DNA of 34,291 nucleotides from CAYRIY01 sp964424335 (GCA_964424335.1 CAYRIY010000030.1:1-34291); one strand, 5' to 3'. Shown: positions 8,319-16,294, counted from the stretch's first letter. Program-made: numbers and translations. Notes: generated from the sequence alone by a model not told the origin.

Positions 8319-9497
8319 ATGTCAAACAAACGAGTGTTGCGAGGGAGCGCGGCGCTTACCCCCTTTGAACGGATCGAAAAGGCCGCTGTGGCAATCTCCG
8401 ACAAGACCATCGCGTGGGTCGGACCGTTTGAAGGCCTTCCGCTCGAGTTTGCCGAAGCGGAAGTGATCGACCTGGGTGAGTGCACACTGGCGCCGGGGTT
8501 CGTCGACATCCACATTCATGGCGGGAACGAGCGCTCGGTGGGCGACGCTCCCGAGGCGCTCGAGGCCGTGGCCATCGGCCTTGCCAAACAGGGGACGACC
8601 GCGTTTTTGCCGACGCTCGGAGGCATGTCCAACTTTGAGGACCTGCTCGATCAAGTGCGCATGGTTGAGGCAAACATGGATGCCTTGCGCTCGGGCGCCC
8701 GGATCGTCGGCATTCACATTGAGGGCCCTTTCCTCAATCCCGACCCCAGGGCACGCGGCGCGCAAAACGTCGATGCGATGCGCCCCCCGAGTATTTCCGA
8801 GTTTGATCGCATGTACGATGCCTCGAGAGGGACACTCCGGTACATGACCATTGCCCCCGAACTTCCAGGCGCCGTCGAGGTCATCGAAAGAATGCGCGCG
8901 TGCGGTGTCGTGCCATCCGCGGGCCACACGGTCGCCACGTACGAGGAGGTCGACCGGGCGATCGCCGCAGGCCTTAAGTCCGTGACGCACACGTACAACG
9001 GCATGCCGCCGATGCACCATCGAGATCCGGGGATGGTCGGCGCCGCGCTGACGCGCAGAGAACTGAATGCTGAGCTGATCGGAGACGGCCAGCACGTGAG
9101 CGCCGTGGCGATGCAGGTACTGTATCACGCGAAGGGGCGCGATGGGATCACGATCGTGACCGATAACACGCGCTGGGCCGGGATGCCGAATGGCCGCTAT
9201 CCCGGGCGGTCGGGCAACACCGTGATCAAGGAAGAGCACAGGTGTTACCTCGAAAGCGGTTCCCTTGCAGGAAGCGTGATGCCCATGAACCTTATCGTAA
9301 AGACCGTGATGGAGGCGACGGGCTGCGGCTTTGGCAACGCCGTTCGGATGGCGTCGTACAACCCTGCTCGTCTCATCGGTCTGGGAAGTCGAAAGGGTTC
9401 TCTTGAGCCTGGAAAGGATGCGGACATCATCGCGCTGGGCGATGGTCTCGAGGTCCGTCTCACGATGGTGGAAGGAAGCGTGGTGTACAGCACTTGA
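8319..9497 (+). CDS. nagA: N-acetylhexosamine-6-phosphate deacetylase (NagA/AgaA family)
   Basis: An amidohydrolase-family metalloenzyme of 392 residues that removes acetate from GlcNAc-6-phosphate or GalNAc-6-phosphate. Motifs in order are PGFVDIHIHGG, GTTAFLPT, HIEGPFLNP (metal-binding Glu), AGHTVATYEE, THTYNGMPPMHHRDPG, and VTDNT, whose Asp is the expected catalytic base, then LAGS near the C-terminus. ATG 8319 follows AAGGAG. The downstream genes encode a ROK kinase (overlapping by four bases), an AgaS-like isomerase and a tagatose-bisphosphate aldolase. This context favours GalNAc-6-phosphate as substrate (AgaA role) over GlcNAc-6-phosphate, although sequence alone does not separate the two. 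A second NagA paralogue lies at 25250. Confidence 0.9.
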   Translation: MSNKRVLRGSAALTPFERIEKAAVAISDKTIAWVGPFEGLPLEFAEAEVIDLGECTLAPGFVDIHIHGGNERSVGDAPEALEAVAIGLAKQGTTAFLPTLGGMSNFEDLLDQVRMVEANMDALRSGARIVGIHIEGPFLNPDPRARGAQNVDAMRPPSISEFDRMYDASRGTLRYMTIAPELPGAVEVIERMRACGVVPSAGHTVATYEEVDRAIAAGLKSVTHTYNGMPPMHHRDPGMVGAALTRRELNAELIGDGQHVSAVAMQVLYHAKGRDGITIVTDNTRWAGMPNGRYPGRSGNTVIKEEHRCYLESGSLAGSVMPMNLIVKTVMEATGCGFGNAVRMASYNPARLIGLGSRKGSLEPGKDADIIALGDGLEVRLTMVEGSVVYST

Positions 9498-10498
9498 GCG
9501 AGATATTCGTAGGCGTCGACGTCGGTGGAACCAAGGCCGCGACCGTGGTCATCGACCAAACCGGGCGCATCTTGGGCGCCGTTACGGTGCCGAGCCGCGG
9601 CGATGGGCAGTCGGACGCATCCATCGTCGACGCCATGTGGAACGGGGCCAACCAAGCCGTAAACGAGGCGGAAATCTCTTGGAGCGATGTGACCGCCATC
9701 GGAATTGGCGCGCCCGGTCCCGTCGATCCCGAGACCGGCCGGTGGTGGGGAAGCACCAACCTCATCTTGAACGCGCCCCCCTATCCGCTGGCCGAAGAGA
9801 TCGAAAGGCGGAGCGGCCGGCCGACCTATGCCGAAAACGACGTGAAAGCGGCTGCGCTCGGCGAGAGTCGATTCGGCCGGGGGCGCGACCTTGCTGACGT
9901 CGCGGGCGGGCTTTTGTTCATCAGCGTGGGGACAGGCCTAGCGGCAAGTCTCATTGTGGACGGGAACGTATTTCGAGGCAGGCGGGACGCCGGGGAAATG
10001 GGTCATATTCCCCTTCACCCGGGCGGGTATCCGTGCGCCTGCGGGCAGCAGGGGTGTCTCGAGACGGTCGCTTCGGGAAGGGCGCTCGTCCGCTGGGGCC
10101 GCGAAACAATGGACGCCAATTGGCCCAGCAAGTTTCGGGACATGGCCGAAGGAGATCCCGCTCGCCTCGACGGTGGCATGATCGTTCGTGCGGCGCTGGA
10201 CGGCGATCCGGTCGCTGACGCCCTTGTCGACCGGTTGGCGGACGGTATCGCCCTCAGCGTGATCGTAGGCCTGCGGGCCTACGACCCTGCCGCAGTCGTG
10301 CTGGGAGGCGGGGTCGTGGTCGGTGGCGGCGAGTGCCTGTTTGAGAAGGTCAAGGCTTCGCTTGCCCGACAATCGCCCCGGTACAGCAGGGGGAAAGTCG
10401 TCGAAGCGACCGGTCTAAAGGAGCACGCGGGGGCGCTTGGCGCCGCAGCGGTGGCCGTTGCAGCTTTGTCGAAAGCAGGATCTAGGGCGGAGGTTTAA
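9494..10498 (+). CDS. ROK-family sugar kinase (probable N-acetylhexosamine kinase)
   Basis: A 334-residue ROK kinase that would phosphorylate a hexose or N-acetylhexosamine at C6 with ATP. The phosphate-1 loop GVDVGGTK is at residues about 6-13. The ROK zinc motif CACGQQGCLE begins near residue 180 after GEMGHIPLHPGG, and the adenosine region AVVLGGGVVVGG is near the C-terminus. Translation begins at TTG 9494, whose last two bases open the TGA stop of the deacetylase gene (TTGA overlap), so the two are coupled. In this operon the expected substrate is GalNAc, feeding the deacetylase upstream; GlcNAc or glucose kinase activity cannot be excluded. Confidence 0.88.
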   Translation: MSEIFVGVDVGGTKAATVVIDQTGRILGAVTVPSRGDGQSDASIVDAMWNGANQAVNEAEISWSDVTAIGIGAPGPVDPETGRWWGSTNLILNAPPYPLAEEIERRSGRPTYAENDVKAAALGESRFGRGRDLADVAGGLLFISVGTGLAASLIVDGNVFRGRRDAGEMGHIPLHPGGYPCACGQQGCLETVASGRALVRWGRETMDANWPSKFRDMAEGDPARLDGGMIVRAALDGDPVADALVDRLADGIALSVIVGLRAYDPAAVVLGGGVVVGGGECLFEKVKASLARQSPRYSRGKVVEATGLKEHAGALGAAAVAVAALSKAGSRAEV

Positions 10499-10509
10499 AG
10501 TCGGACCGT

Positions 10510-11679
10510 ATGGCTATTTCGCGATTGATTCAACTTGATGAAAAGAGCAAGGCCGAGCGCGGGCTCGTCCACACGCCAAAGGAGATACTTCAACAGCCCG
10601 ACGTCTGGAAAAGCGCGGCCGAATGTGTCTTCGGCCAAGTAGGACTTACCAAGGAATTCCTCGCCGGAACCGAGATCGTTTTGACCGGAGCCGGGAGCTC
10701 ATACTTCGCCGGGGTGTGCGCGGAGGCGGCGTTGAACCGGGCGCTTGGGTGTCCGGTGCGGGCCGTGGCGTCGACGGAGATCGTCATGGATCCCGAGAGC
10801 ACGTTGCCGACTCGCCCGTTCACGCTCGTGTCGCTTGCCCGGTCGGGCAACAGCCCCGAGGGTAACGCCGCCTTCGAACTCGCGGAGGAGCTGCGAGGCG
10901 ACCTGGTGCGGCACATCGTGATCACCACCAATGCCGATGGCATCCTCGCGGGCCTTGCGAGGAGCACCAAGCGTCCGGCGGCGCTTTGCGCGCTTCCTCC
11001 CGAGACCAACGATCAGGGCCTTGCGATGACGAGCTCGCTCACGAGCTTGGTCGTGGCGGCCCAGGCGCTCGGTTGCCTCGACCGACCGGGCGAGTTCCTG
11101 CGGCATGTGGATCAGTTGGCCGGTGCGGCTCGTGAACTCTTGGATCGAGACGCCGATGCGATCGCCGCTCTGGCCGAGGAGAAGTTTCGCCGCATCTTTT
11201 TCGTCGGCGCACGACCGTTTTTTGGCGCCGCACTCGAATCGCACTTGAAGGTGCAGGAGCTGACCGACGGGGACGTGGTGGGGAAAGCCGAGGACACGCT
11301 CGGCCTGCGTCACGGTCCGATGGCTGCGATCGACCCGGAGACGCTGGTCGTCGTGTTTGGTTCGAGCGATGCCTACCGCCGCAAGTACGAGAGCGATCTC
11401 TTGCGCGAGCTGGCGCAGAAAAACCTTGGGCTAAAAAGGATCGCAGTGGCTCCCCGAGTCGACGACGCGTGGCGAGCGTGGTTGCACGGGTGGGTCGAGT
11501 TTGACCCCACGGGCGCTCGCGCCATCCCCGACGAACTTGCGTCCGTCGTCATGATCCTCCCCGCGCAACTGCTCGGAGTGTTCAAAAGTCTGGACCTGGG
11601 ATTAAGACCGGACGCTCCGAGCAGAGAGAAGGTCATCAACAGGGTTGTCCAGGGCGTGACGATTTACAAGCGAGGTTAG
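10510..11679 (+). CDS. agaS: SIS-domain aldose-ketose isomerase/deaminase, AgaS-like
   Basis: The protein (389 residues, close to AgaS at about 384) has two SIS domains. The first contains TGAGSSYFAG and SLARSGNSPEGNAA, the phosphosugar-binding Ser/Thr loops, followed by ITTNADG and MTSSLTSL. The second contains HGPMAAID and VVFGSSDAYRR. AgaS enzymes convert galactosamine-6-phosphate to tagatose-6-phosphate with release of ammonia. That fits its place between an acetylhexosamine-6-phosphate deacetylase and a tagatose-1,6-bisphosphate aldolase. GGAGGT lies within the end of the kinase gene about 15 bases before ATG 10510, somewhat far. Assignment to AgaS over GlmS-like or other SIS isomerases rests on length, motifs and context. 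Confidence 0.85.
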   Translation: MAISRLIQLDEKSKAERGLVHTPKEILQQPDVWKSAAECVFGQVGLTKEFLAGTEIVLTGAGSSYFAGVCAEAALNRALGCPVRAVASTEIVMDPESTLPTRPFTLVSLARSGNSPEGNAAFELAEELRGDLVRHIVITTNADGILAGLARSTKRPAALCALPPETNDQGLAMTSSLTSLVVAAQALGCLDRPGEFLRHVDQLAGAARELLDRDADAIAALAEEKFRRIFFVGARPFFGAALESHLKVQELTDGDVVGKAEDTLGLRHGPMAAIDPETLVVVFGSSDAYRRKYESDLLRELAQKNLGLKRIAVAPRVDDAWRAWLHGWVEFDPTGARAIPDELASVVMILPAQLLGVFKSLDLGLRPDAPSREKVINRVVQGVTIYKRG

Positions 11680-11685
11680 TGATCG

Positions 11686-12720
11686 ATGGCAGGATTGTCC
11701 ATAGGCAAGATCAGAGGTTTGTCCTCCCTTTCGACGGAGAAGGGAGTTTTTCAGATCCTCGCGTGCGATCAGCGGGGCGCGATGGTGCGCCTGATGGAGC
11801 AGGCGGCGAGGGACGCCGAAGGGGAAAGCGGCGGTGCAAATTTAGCTCCAAGCTACGACCAGATCGTCCGCGTCAAGCTCGACATCGTCGGCGCGCTGTC
11901 GCCCCATGCGACGGGCGCGCTGCTCGATCCTGAATACGGGGCTGCGACGTGCGTGGCGCACCGGGCCCTGGCGGGAACGTGCGGCCTCGTCGTCGCCGTG
12001 GAAGCGACGGGGTACACGGAGGAGGCCGGCGATCGGCTCACGGAGTTGCTGGACGATTGGGGGCCGGCGGCGGTCAAGGCGATGGGAGCTTCCGCGGTAA
12101 AGTTGCTGCTCTACTTCAACCCGCGCAGGGAGAAGGCCGCTGCACGTCAAATCGAGGTCGTCGAACAGGTGGCGGCCGAGTGTCGGCGCGTCGACATTCC
12201 CTTTATGCTCGAGGGCGTCGTTTACCCAACCGACTACGATGATGAGGCTGCGTTCGTCCGAGAGAAAGTAGACCTCGTCGTCGAGAGCGCTCGGATCTTG
12301 AGTCGCTACGACGTCGACCTCTATAAGGTCGAGTTTCCGGTTCACGCGCAAGGCGACGAGCGCGACTGGGCCGACGCGTGCAAACGGCTAAACGAGGCCT
12401 GCCGCGTGCCTTGGGCTCTCCTTAGCGCCGGCGTCGATTTTGAAACCTATGCGCGCCAGTTGGAGGTCGCCTGCAAGGCGGGAGCTTCCGGCTTTGTGGC
12501 GGGACGGGCGATCTGGAAGGAAGCGGTGACCACGCCCCCCGGACCCGAGCGGGACGCCTTTATCCGGGGAGCGATGGTCGAGCGCATCAAGCGCCTCGGA
12601 GCGATTGCAGAGGCGCACGCAAGGCCGTGGCACCGCGTGCCAAGCCATGCCTACGACCCCGGCGAAACGGGCGAAGGGTGGTACGTCAGCTACGGCCGCC
12701 AGATTGCCGACGCGCGCTAA
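11686..12720 (+). CDS. lacD: Tagatose 1,6-bisphosphate aldolase, class I (LacD family)
   Basis: LacD cleaves tagatose 1,6-bisphosphate to glyceraldehyde-3-phosphate and dihydroxyacetone phosphate, using a Schiff-base lysine. The 344-residue protein begins with a family-typical MAGLSIGKIRGLSSLSTEKG and ACDQRG, then DPEYG, VKLLLYFNP and LEGVVYP. The probable Schiff-base lysine is K214 in VDLYKVEFPVH. ATG 11686 lies six bases after the agaS stop. It completes the GalNAc route apart from the tagatose-6-phosphate kinase step, for which no gene is visible nearby. LacD relatives also accept other ketohexose bisphosphates, so the kinase could be a general phosphofructokinase elsewhere. Confidence 0.88.
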   Translation: MAGLSIGKIRGLSSLSTEKGVFQILACDQRGAMVRLMEQAARDAEGESGGANLAPSYDQIVRVKLDIVGALSPHATGALLDPEYGAATCVAHRALAGTCGLVVAVEATGYTEEAGDRLTELLDDWGPAAVKAMGASAVKLLLYFNPRREKAAARQIEVVEQVAAECRRVDIPFMLEGVVYPTDYDDEAAFVREKVDLVVESARILSRYDVDLYKVEFPVHAQGDERDWADACKRLNEACRVPWALLSAGVDFETYARQLEVACKAGASGFVAGRAIWKEAVTTPPGPERDAFIRGAMVERIKRLGAIAEAHARPWHRVPSHAYDPGETGEGWYVSYGRQIADAR

Positions 12721-12741
12721 GGCCCTTTGAGCTTTAAGTGC

Positions 12742-13890
12742 TCACCACTCAGCGACCGATCCGTCTTCGTGCCGCCATAGGGGGTTGTGCCAGTCGTGTC
12801 CCTCTTTGGCGGCCTCTCGGACGCGGTCTTCGTCAATCTCGATGCCGAGCCCCGGACCTTCGGGCAGGGGCACATACCCGTCCGCGTAACGAAACGCGTT
12901 AGGATTTGTCATATAGTCGAGCAGGTCCGTTCCTTGGTTGTAGTGAATGCCTAGGCTTTGCTCCTGGATGATCGCATTGTGCGAGCACGCGTCCACATGC
13001 AGGCTGGCCGCAAGGGCGATCGGCCCCAAGGGGCAGTGCGGCGCTACGGCAACGTCGTACGCCTCGGCCATGGCAGCGATCTTGCGCACCTCGAGGATGC
13101 CTCCGGCGTGGGAGAGGTCGGGCTGAACCACATCCACAAACCCTTGCGCGAGGAGATCTTTGAAGTCCCAGCGCGTGTACATTCGTTCGCCTGTCGCAAT
13201 GGGCGTCGTGCCCGCCCTGGCGATCTCCCGCAGCGCTTCGTTGTTTTGGGGGAGCACCGGCTCTTCGATGAACATCAGCCCGAACGGCTCGAGTTCGCGC
13301 ACCAATCGCTTGGCCATGGATTTGGAGACCCGCCCGTGGAAGTCGACGCCGATGCCTATGTGGTCGCCAACGAACTCTCGGACGGCGCGCACCCGCTCGA
13401 CCGCCTCCTTCACCTTGTCCGGCGTGTCGATCCGTTCCAGTTCACCGGTCGCGTTCATCTTCACGGCTTTAAACCCGGCAGAAATCCGCTCGCCGGCCGC
13501 CTCGATCAATTCAGACGGCCGATCGCCGCCGATCCACGCGTACACCTTGATCTTATCGCGGACTGCGCCGCCCAAGAGGTCGTAGATCGGGGCGTTGTAA
13601 TGCCTGCCCTTGATGTCCCAAAGCGCTTGCTCGATGCCGGAAATCGCGCTCATCAGCACGGGCCCGCCCCGGTAGAAGGCGCCTCGATAGAGCGTTTGCC
13701 AGTGATCTTCGATGCGCCGCGGGTCTTTGCCGACGAGGTACTCCATCATCTCTTCGACGGCGGTGCGCACGGTGTCTGCCCGCCCCTCGACGATGGGCTC
13801 TCCCCATCCGCATAGCCCGTTATCGGTCTCGATCTTTAAGAACAACCAACGAGGTTTAACTTTGAAGAGTTCAAAACGTGAGATCCTCAT
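12742..13890 (-). CDS. dgoD: D-galactonate dehydratase
   Basis: DgoD removes water from D-galactonate to give 2-keto-3-deoxygalactonate. At 382 residues it has the same length as the Escherichia coli enzyme as I recall it. The superfamily residues fall at the positions reported there: metal ligands D183, E209 and E235, and acid/base histidines H185 and H285. Conserved blocks include FLKIETD, WGEPIVEGRA, YRGGPVLMSAI, PHCPLGPIALA and a C-terminus ending SVAEW. The frame extends far upstream, but ATG 13890 is chosen because GGAGG stands six bases before it and because the length then matches exactly. It is convergent with lacD, 21 bases apart. No keto-deoxygalactonate kinase or aldolase is adjacent, so the gene looks isolated from the rest of its usual pathway. 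Confidence 0.95.
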   Translation of the reverse strand: MRISRFELFKVKPRWLFLKIETDNGLCGWGEPIVEGRADTVRTAVEEMMEYLVGKDPRRIEDHWQTLYRGAFYRGGPVLMSAISGIEQALWDIKGRHYNAPIYDLLGGAVRDKIKVYAWIGGDRPSELIEAAGERISAGFKAVKMNATGELERIDTPDKVKEAVERVRAVREFVGDHIGIGVDFHGRVSKSMAKRLVRELEPFGLMFIEEPVLPQNNEALREIARAGTTPIATGERMYTRWDFKDLLAQGFVDVVQPDLSHAGGILEVRKIAAMAEAYDVAVAPHCPLGPIALAASLHVDACSHNAIIQEQSLGIHYNQGTDLLDYMTNPNAFRYADGYVPLPEGPGLGIEIDEDRVREAAKEGHDWHNPLWRHEDGSVAEW

Positions 13891-14001
13891 TGTCGACCTC
13901 CACTCGGGTGATGTCGGCGGCCTGCGTGTTGGCAATTCGCGCCGACCGTCGCCTAGCGTGCAATTTCTAGGCCAAGGCGAGGGAACCCTGGCGCTTTGCA
14001 T

Positions 14002-14056
14002 CCGTACATAAACACAAACTGGCCGCCTATTGAAGGCGACCAGTTTTATCGTACGG
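14002..14056 (-). terminator. Terminator hairpin downstream of the cysteine-rich protein gene
   Basis: A stem is formed by AAACTGGCCGCC and GGCGACCAGTTTT around a seven-base loop, with one mismatch. The outer arms CCGTACATAA and TTATCGTACGG extend it with a bulge. Read on the minus strand it ends in TTTG and lies 14 bases past the stop at 14070, so it probably ends the prsA/cysteine-rich transcript. U-rich runs on both sides could make it work in both directions. Confidence 0.7.
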
Positions 14057-14069
14057 TACACGTCCGATC

Positions 14070-14543
14070 CTATTCGATGTTTGCCAACGCCTCGATTATC
14101 TTGATGGCCGCGCAACCGCCGGCGCCGTTGGAGCTGGAGCAGCCTCCGCATCCGCCGGACGATCCGCCACTGCCGCACCCTCCGCCGCTACCGCATCCTC
14201 CACCACTGCCGCAACCGCCTCCGCATCCGCCGGAGCTTTTCGCGCTGCCGTCGGCGGAGACCAGCTTCATATAGGCCTTGGTACGATCCCGCATGAGCTG
14301 CCTCCTGATGGTGTACGCCTCAAAGTGGTAACAGGAGTCGAGCTCGCAGTCGTGGCACGATGCTATATTCTTACGGTGGACACAATCGCGGACCACACAG
14401 TCATCCATCTCGAGGCGGGGGCATCCGTTGCACAGTCCGTTCTGGAATGCGGGGCACGTGTCACAGTACAGCCCGCACTTGGAGACGATGTGATACTCGC
14501 CATCCTCCGTCTCCGTCCAGAGGGGTCCGTCCACGCCTGCCAT
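14070..14543 (-). CDS. Cysteine-rich protein with DUF3795-like N-terminus and Gly/Ser/Cys repeat tail
   Basis: The 157-residue product has 17 cysteines. The N-terminal half contains CGLYCDTCPAF, then NGLCNGCP, DDCVVRDC and SCHDCELDSC, resembling the cysteine clusters of DUF3795-type putative zinc or iron-sulfur proteins. The tail, from about residue 105 to 147, is built of Gly, Ser and Cys with three near-identical GSGGGC steps and seven cysteines. It ends in a short hydrophobic, charged segment (KIIEALANIE). ATG 14543 is preferred because GGGAG precedes it by about nine bases; a GTG at 14552 is also open but overlaps that site. It lies 51 bases after the foldase gene on the same strand and before a terminator. 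No signal peptide is visible. Metal binding is the simplest guess; function is unknown. Confidence 0.8.
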   Translation of the reverse strand: MAGVDGPLWTETEDGEYHIVSKCGLYCDTCPAFQNGLCNGCPRLEMDDCVVRDCVHRKNIASCHDCELDSCYHFEAYTIRRQLMRDRTKAYMKLVSADGSAKSSGGCGGGCGSGGGCGSGGGCGSGGSSGGCGGCSSSNGAGGCAAIKIIEALANIE

Positions 14544-14594
14544 GTGGATCACTCCCGCCGGTGGATTGCTGCATTCCCACGATTCTTCTGGTTG

Positions 14595-15566
14595 TTACTC
14601 CTCCGATCCTTCTTCGCTTTGAACCGCTTGGGGATCGTGGGCGAAGAATTCGTACTGCGGCCAGTGCACTTCCACTACCGCGGTCATCCAAAGCTCGGAG
14701 AGGATGTCGCTCACCGGCCGAGCCTTTTCGTTGATCAAGACCTCGCGGATGAAATCGCGCGCCTCATCGAGCGTCGGGTCTTGTGCTTCGATTCTGTCGT
14801 CGGCGCGAATCACGTGCCAGCCGTAGTCGGACTCCACCGGATCGCTCACTTCGCCGACTTGTAGCTTGAGCGCGGCCTCCTTGAAAGAGGGGACGATCGG
14901 GGAGTTGGCGTGGAGGTATCCGACGAGCCCGCCGTTTTCCGCCGTGCCGGTGTCGATCGAGTGGATCCTCGCCAGCTCGGCAAAGTCCGCTCCGTTCGCC
15001 AACTGTGCAGCGATTGCCTCGGCCTCTTCCTTCGTGTCTACGAGGATGTGGCGCACCTGGACCTGCTCGGGGTGGCCGAGCGCCTCCCGGTTTGCGTCGT
15101 AGTACTCTTGAATCTCCTCGTCCGTCACCTCGATGCCGCGGCGGGTCAACTGATTGATGATCAGGTTGAGTCGGATGTCGCGCTCGAGCTGCTCGAGCGA
15201 AATGTTGAAGCGGGCCATGGCGTCATTGAACGCCTCTTCGGAGCCGTAGGAACGCTTGATATCGTCGATCTCGGCCTGGATCTCCTCGACGGTGACGACG
15301 ACGTCGTCGTACCGCTCGGCAGTCTGGGCCACAAGGAGCTCCGCGATCATCTGGTCGAGGACTTCCTCGCCGGCCTCGAGCTCAAGGCGCTCGTAAAAGG
15401 CCTCCCGGGTGATCGGTTCGCCGTTTACCGTCACCACGGCGTCGCCATTTCCCATGGCAGAAGTGAGCGTGAGCCCGGCAAACGACAATGCGACGCCGAG
15501 CGCAAAAGCGATCGCGATGAATATGGCGGATCGCCGATTTGACGAAACTGTCTCTGCTTGGTGCAA
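14595..15566 (-). CDS. prsA: PrsA/SurA-like peptidyl-prolyl isomerase, membrane-anchored foldase
   Basis: An extracytoplasmic foldase that would help secreted proteins fold outside the membrane. Numbered from the GTG at 15581 (328 residues), a hydrophobic segment runs at about 18-41 and is preceded by Arg residues. A SurA-type helical region (TVNGEPITREAFYERLE, about 51-150) follows, then one parvulin domain (VRHILVDT to DYGWHVIRADD, about 176-262) and an acidic tail. No lipobox cysteine is present, so it is probably anchored by an uncleaved helix or has a normal signal peptide, unlike the lipoprotein PrsA of Bacillus. I prefer TTG 15566 (323 residues) as start because GAGGG lies eight bases upstream, whereas GTG 15581 has no such site. 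Confidence 0.85.
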   Translation of the reverse strand: MHQAETVSSNRRSAIFIAIAFALGVALSFAGLTLTSAMGNGDAVVTVNGEPITREAFYERLELEAGEEVLDQMIAELLVAQTAERYDDVVVTVEEIQAEIDDIKRSYGSEEAFNDAMARFNISLEQLERDIRLNLIINQLTRRGIEVTDEEIQEYYDANREALGHPEQVQVRHILVDTKEEAEAIAAQLANGADFAELARIHSIDTGTAENGGLVGYLHANSPIVPSFKEAALKLQVGEVSDPVESDYGWHVIRADDRIEAQDPTLDEARDFIREVLINEKARPVSDILSELWMTAVVEVHWPQYEFFAHDPQAVQSEEGSEE

Positions 15567-15599
15567 GTCTTGATCCCTCACTTTTTGAAGTCAACGTAC

Positions 15600-15641
15600 G
15601 TTCCCAATTTCGAGGGGATCTTGCACTTACCTCTTGGGAAC
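15600..15641. promoter_or_regulatory. Inverted repeat GTTCCCAA/TTGGGAAC in the region between prsA and DUF951
   Basis: Perfect eight-base arms (15600-15607 and 15634-15641) are separated by 26 bases, with a possible inner GAGG/CCTC pairing. It lies in the 272-base stretch between the divergent foldase and DUF951 genes, where I see no credible gene. It could be an operator or an RNA hairpin. A weak TTGCAC element lies inside it. No known regulator is recognised. Confidence 0.35.
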
Positions 15642-15838
15642 TAATTTAACCTAAGCGGAATTGTGGCTCGCTTGGCTCCTCGATCCAGGTGAGAACGAAT
15701 GCTGGACGGGCTTTCGACGATTCCCGGAATCCCGATACGAGGCGCGTCTAGAGGATGTGCAAGGAAAAACCCGAAACATGGAGTTTGGCGCGCTCGTAGA
15801 CGACGCGCCTTTCAAGCAAGGGAACGGGGAGATTGAAC

Positions 15839-16042
15839 ATGCCTCAGAAGTTTTACTTAGGGGATGTCGTCCGAATGAAGAAGCCGCACCCGTGCGGGGA
15901 CGACCGCTGGGAAGTGATGCGGACCGGCATGGATTTTCGCATGAAGTGTCTGGGGTGCGGTCGCGTCGTCATGCTCCCGCGCAGGAAGTTTGAGCGCGGC
16001 GTCAAGGAGATCGTGTCGCGGGGCATCGAAGACGACGCCTGA
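15839..16042 (+). CDS. DUF951 family small protein
   Basis: A 67-residue protein of the DUF951 family, a small conserved protein commonly encoded just before ychF in Bacillota. Visible features are FYLGDVVRMKKPHPCG near the start, then WEVMRTGMDFRMKCLGCGRVVMLPR, giving three cysteines (CG, then CLGC) that could bind a metal, and a basic C-terminus. ATG 15839 is chosen because GGGGAG precedes it by seven bases; an in-frame TTG two codons earlier is less likely. Its stop codon forms half of a TGATCA palindrome whose other half is the stop of the convergent small gene. Function is not known; the linkage suggests a translation-related role. Confidence 0.85.
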   Translation: MPQKFYLGDVVRMKKPHPCGDDRWEVMRTGMDFRMKCLGCGRVVMLPRRKFERGVKEIVSRGIEDDA

Positions 16043-16228
16043 TCAATGTGAAAGCCAGGGTTCGTGGGGATACTCATCGTCGTGGAGAAGGGCCTCGAGC
16101 TTTTCCTGGACGAGGTCGAGAGGGAGGCTGAGCTCCCGAGCCATCTCCTCGGCCGTGTGCTCTCTGCGATGCATTTCGATGAGTCGACTTTCGGTTTCGG
16201 CTGTCCAGTGCGATTCGTCGGCCGGCAT
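16043..16228 (-). CDS. Small helix-turn-helix-like protein
   Basis: A 61-residue frame on the minus strand reads like a compact DNA-binding domain. WTAETESRLIEMHRREHTAEEMARELSLP and the following VQEKLEALL suggest helices with a turn, similar in pattern to sigma region 4 or SANT-like HTH segments. The tail is acidic and His/Trp-containing. The frame is open upstream to 16357, but the sequence before ATG 16228 is not protein-like. The ribosome binding site (GGGGGCGG) is weak. It fills the gap between DUF951 and ychF on the opposite strand, its stop abutting that of DUF951. It could be spurious, but its composition is plausible for a real protein. Confidence 0.45.
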   Translation of the reverse strand: MPADESHWTAETESRLIEMHRREHTAEEMARELSLPLDLVQEKLEALLHDDEYPHEPWLSH

Positions 16229-16256
16229 CGAGCCGCCCCCTACCGATTGCAATAAG

Positions 16257-16284
16257 TTGCGATATGAGTTGCTAAGGGTATTAT
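16257..16284 (+). promoter_or_regulatory. Probable ychF promoter
   Basis: TTGCGA (16257-16262) and TATTAT (16279-16284) are 16 bases apart, giving a reasonable vegetative promoter about 75 bases upstream of the ychF start. It overlaps the 5' end of the small minus-strand gene region but not its coding part. Confidence 0.5.
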
Positions 16285-16294
16285 GGTCCCCCAG

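Noticed and set aside
12958..13815. 285-residue plus-strand frame opposite dgoD
   Set aside because: dgoD on the minus strand has every catalytic residue at the expected position; the frame is its shadow.
14325..14864. 179-residue plus-strand frame opposite the cysteine-rich and foldase genes
   Set aside because: Spans two real minus-strand genes and the gap between them, without a ribosome site or family motif.
15661..15993. 110-residue plus-strand frame before DUF951
   Set aside because: Overlaps DUF951 in another frame, has no plausible ribosome site and reads as random sequence.
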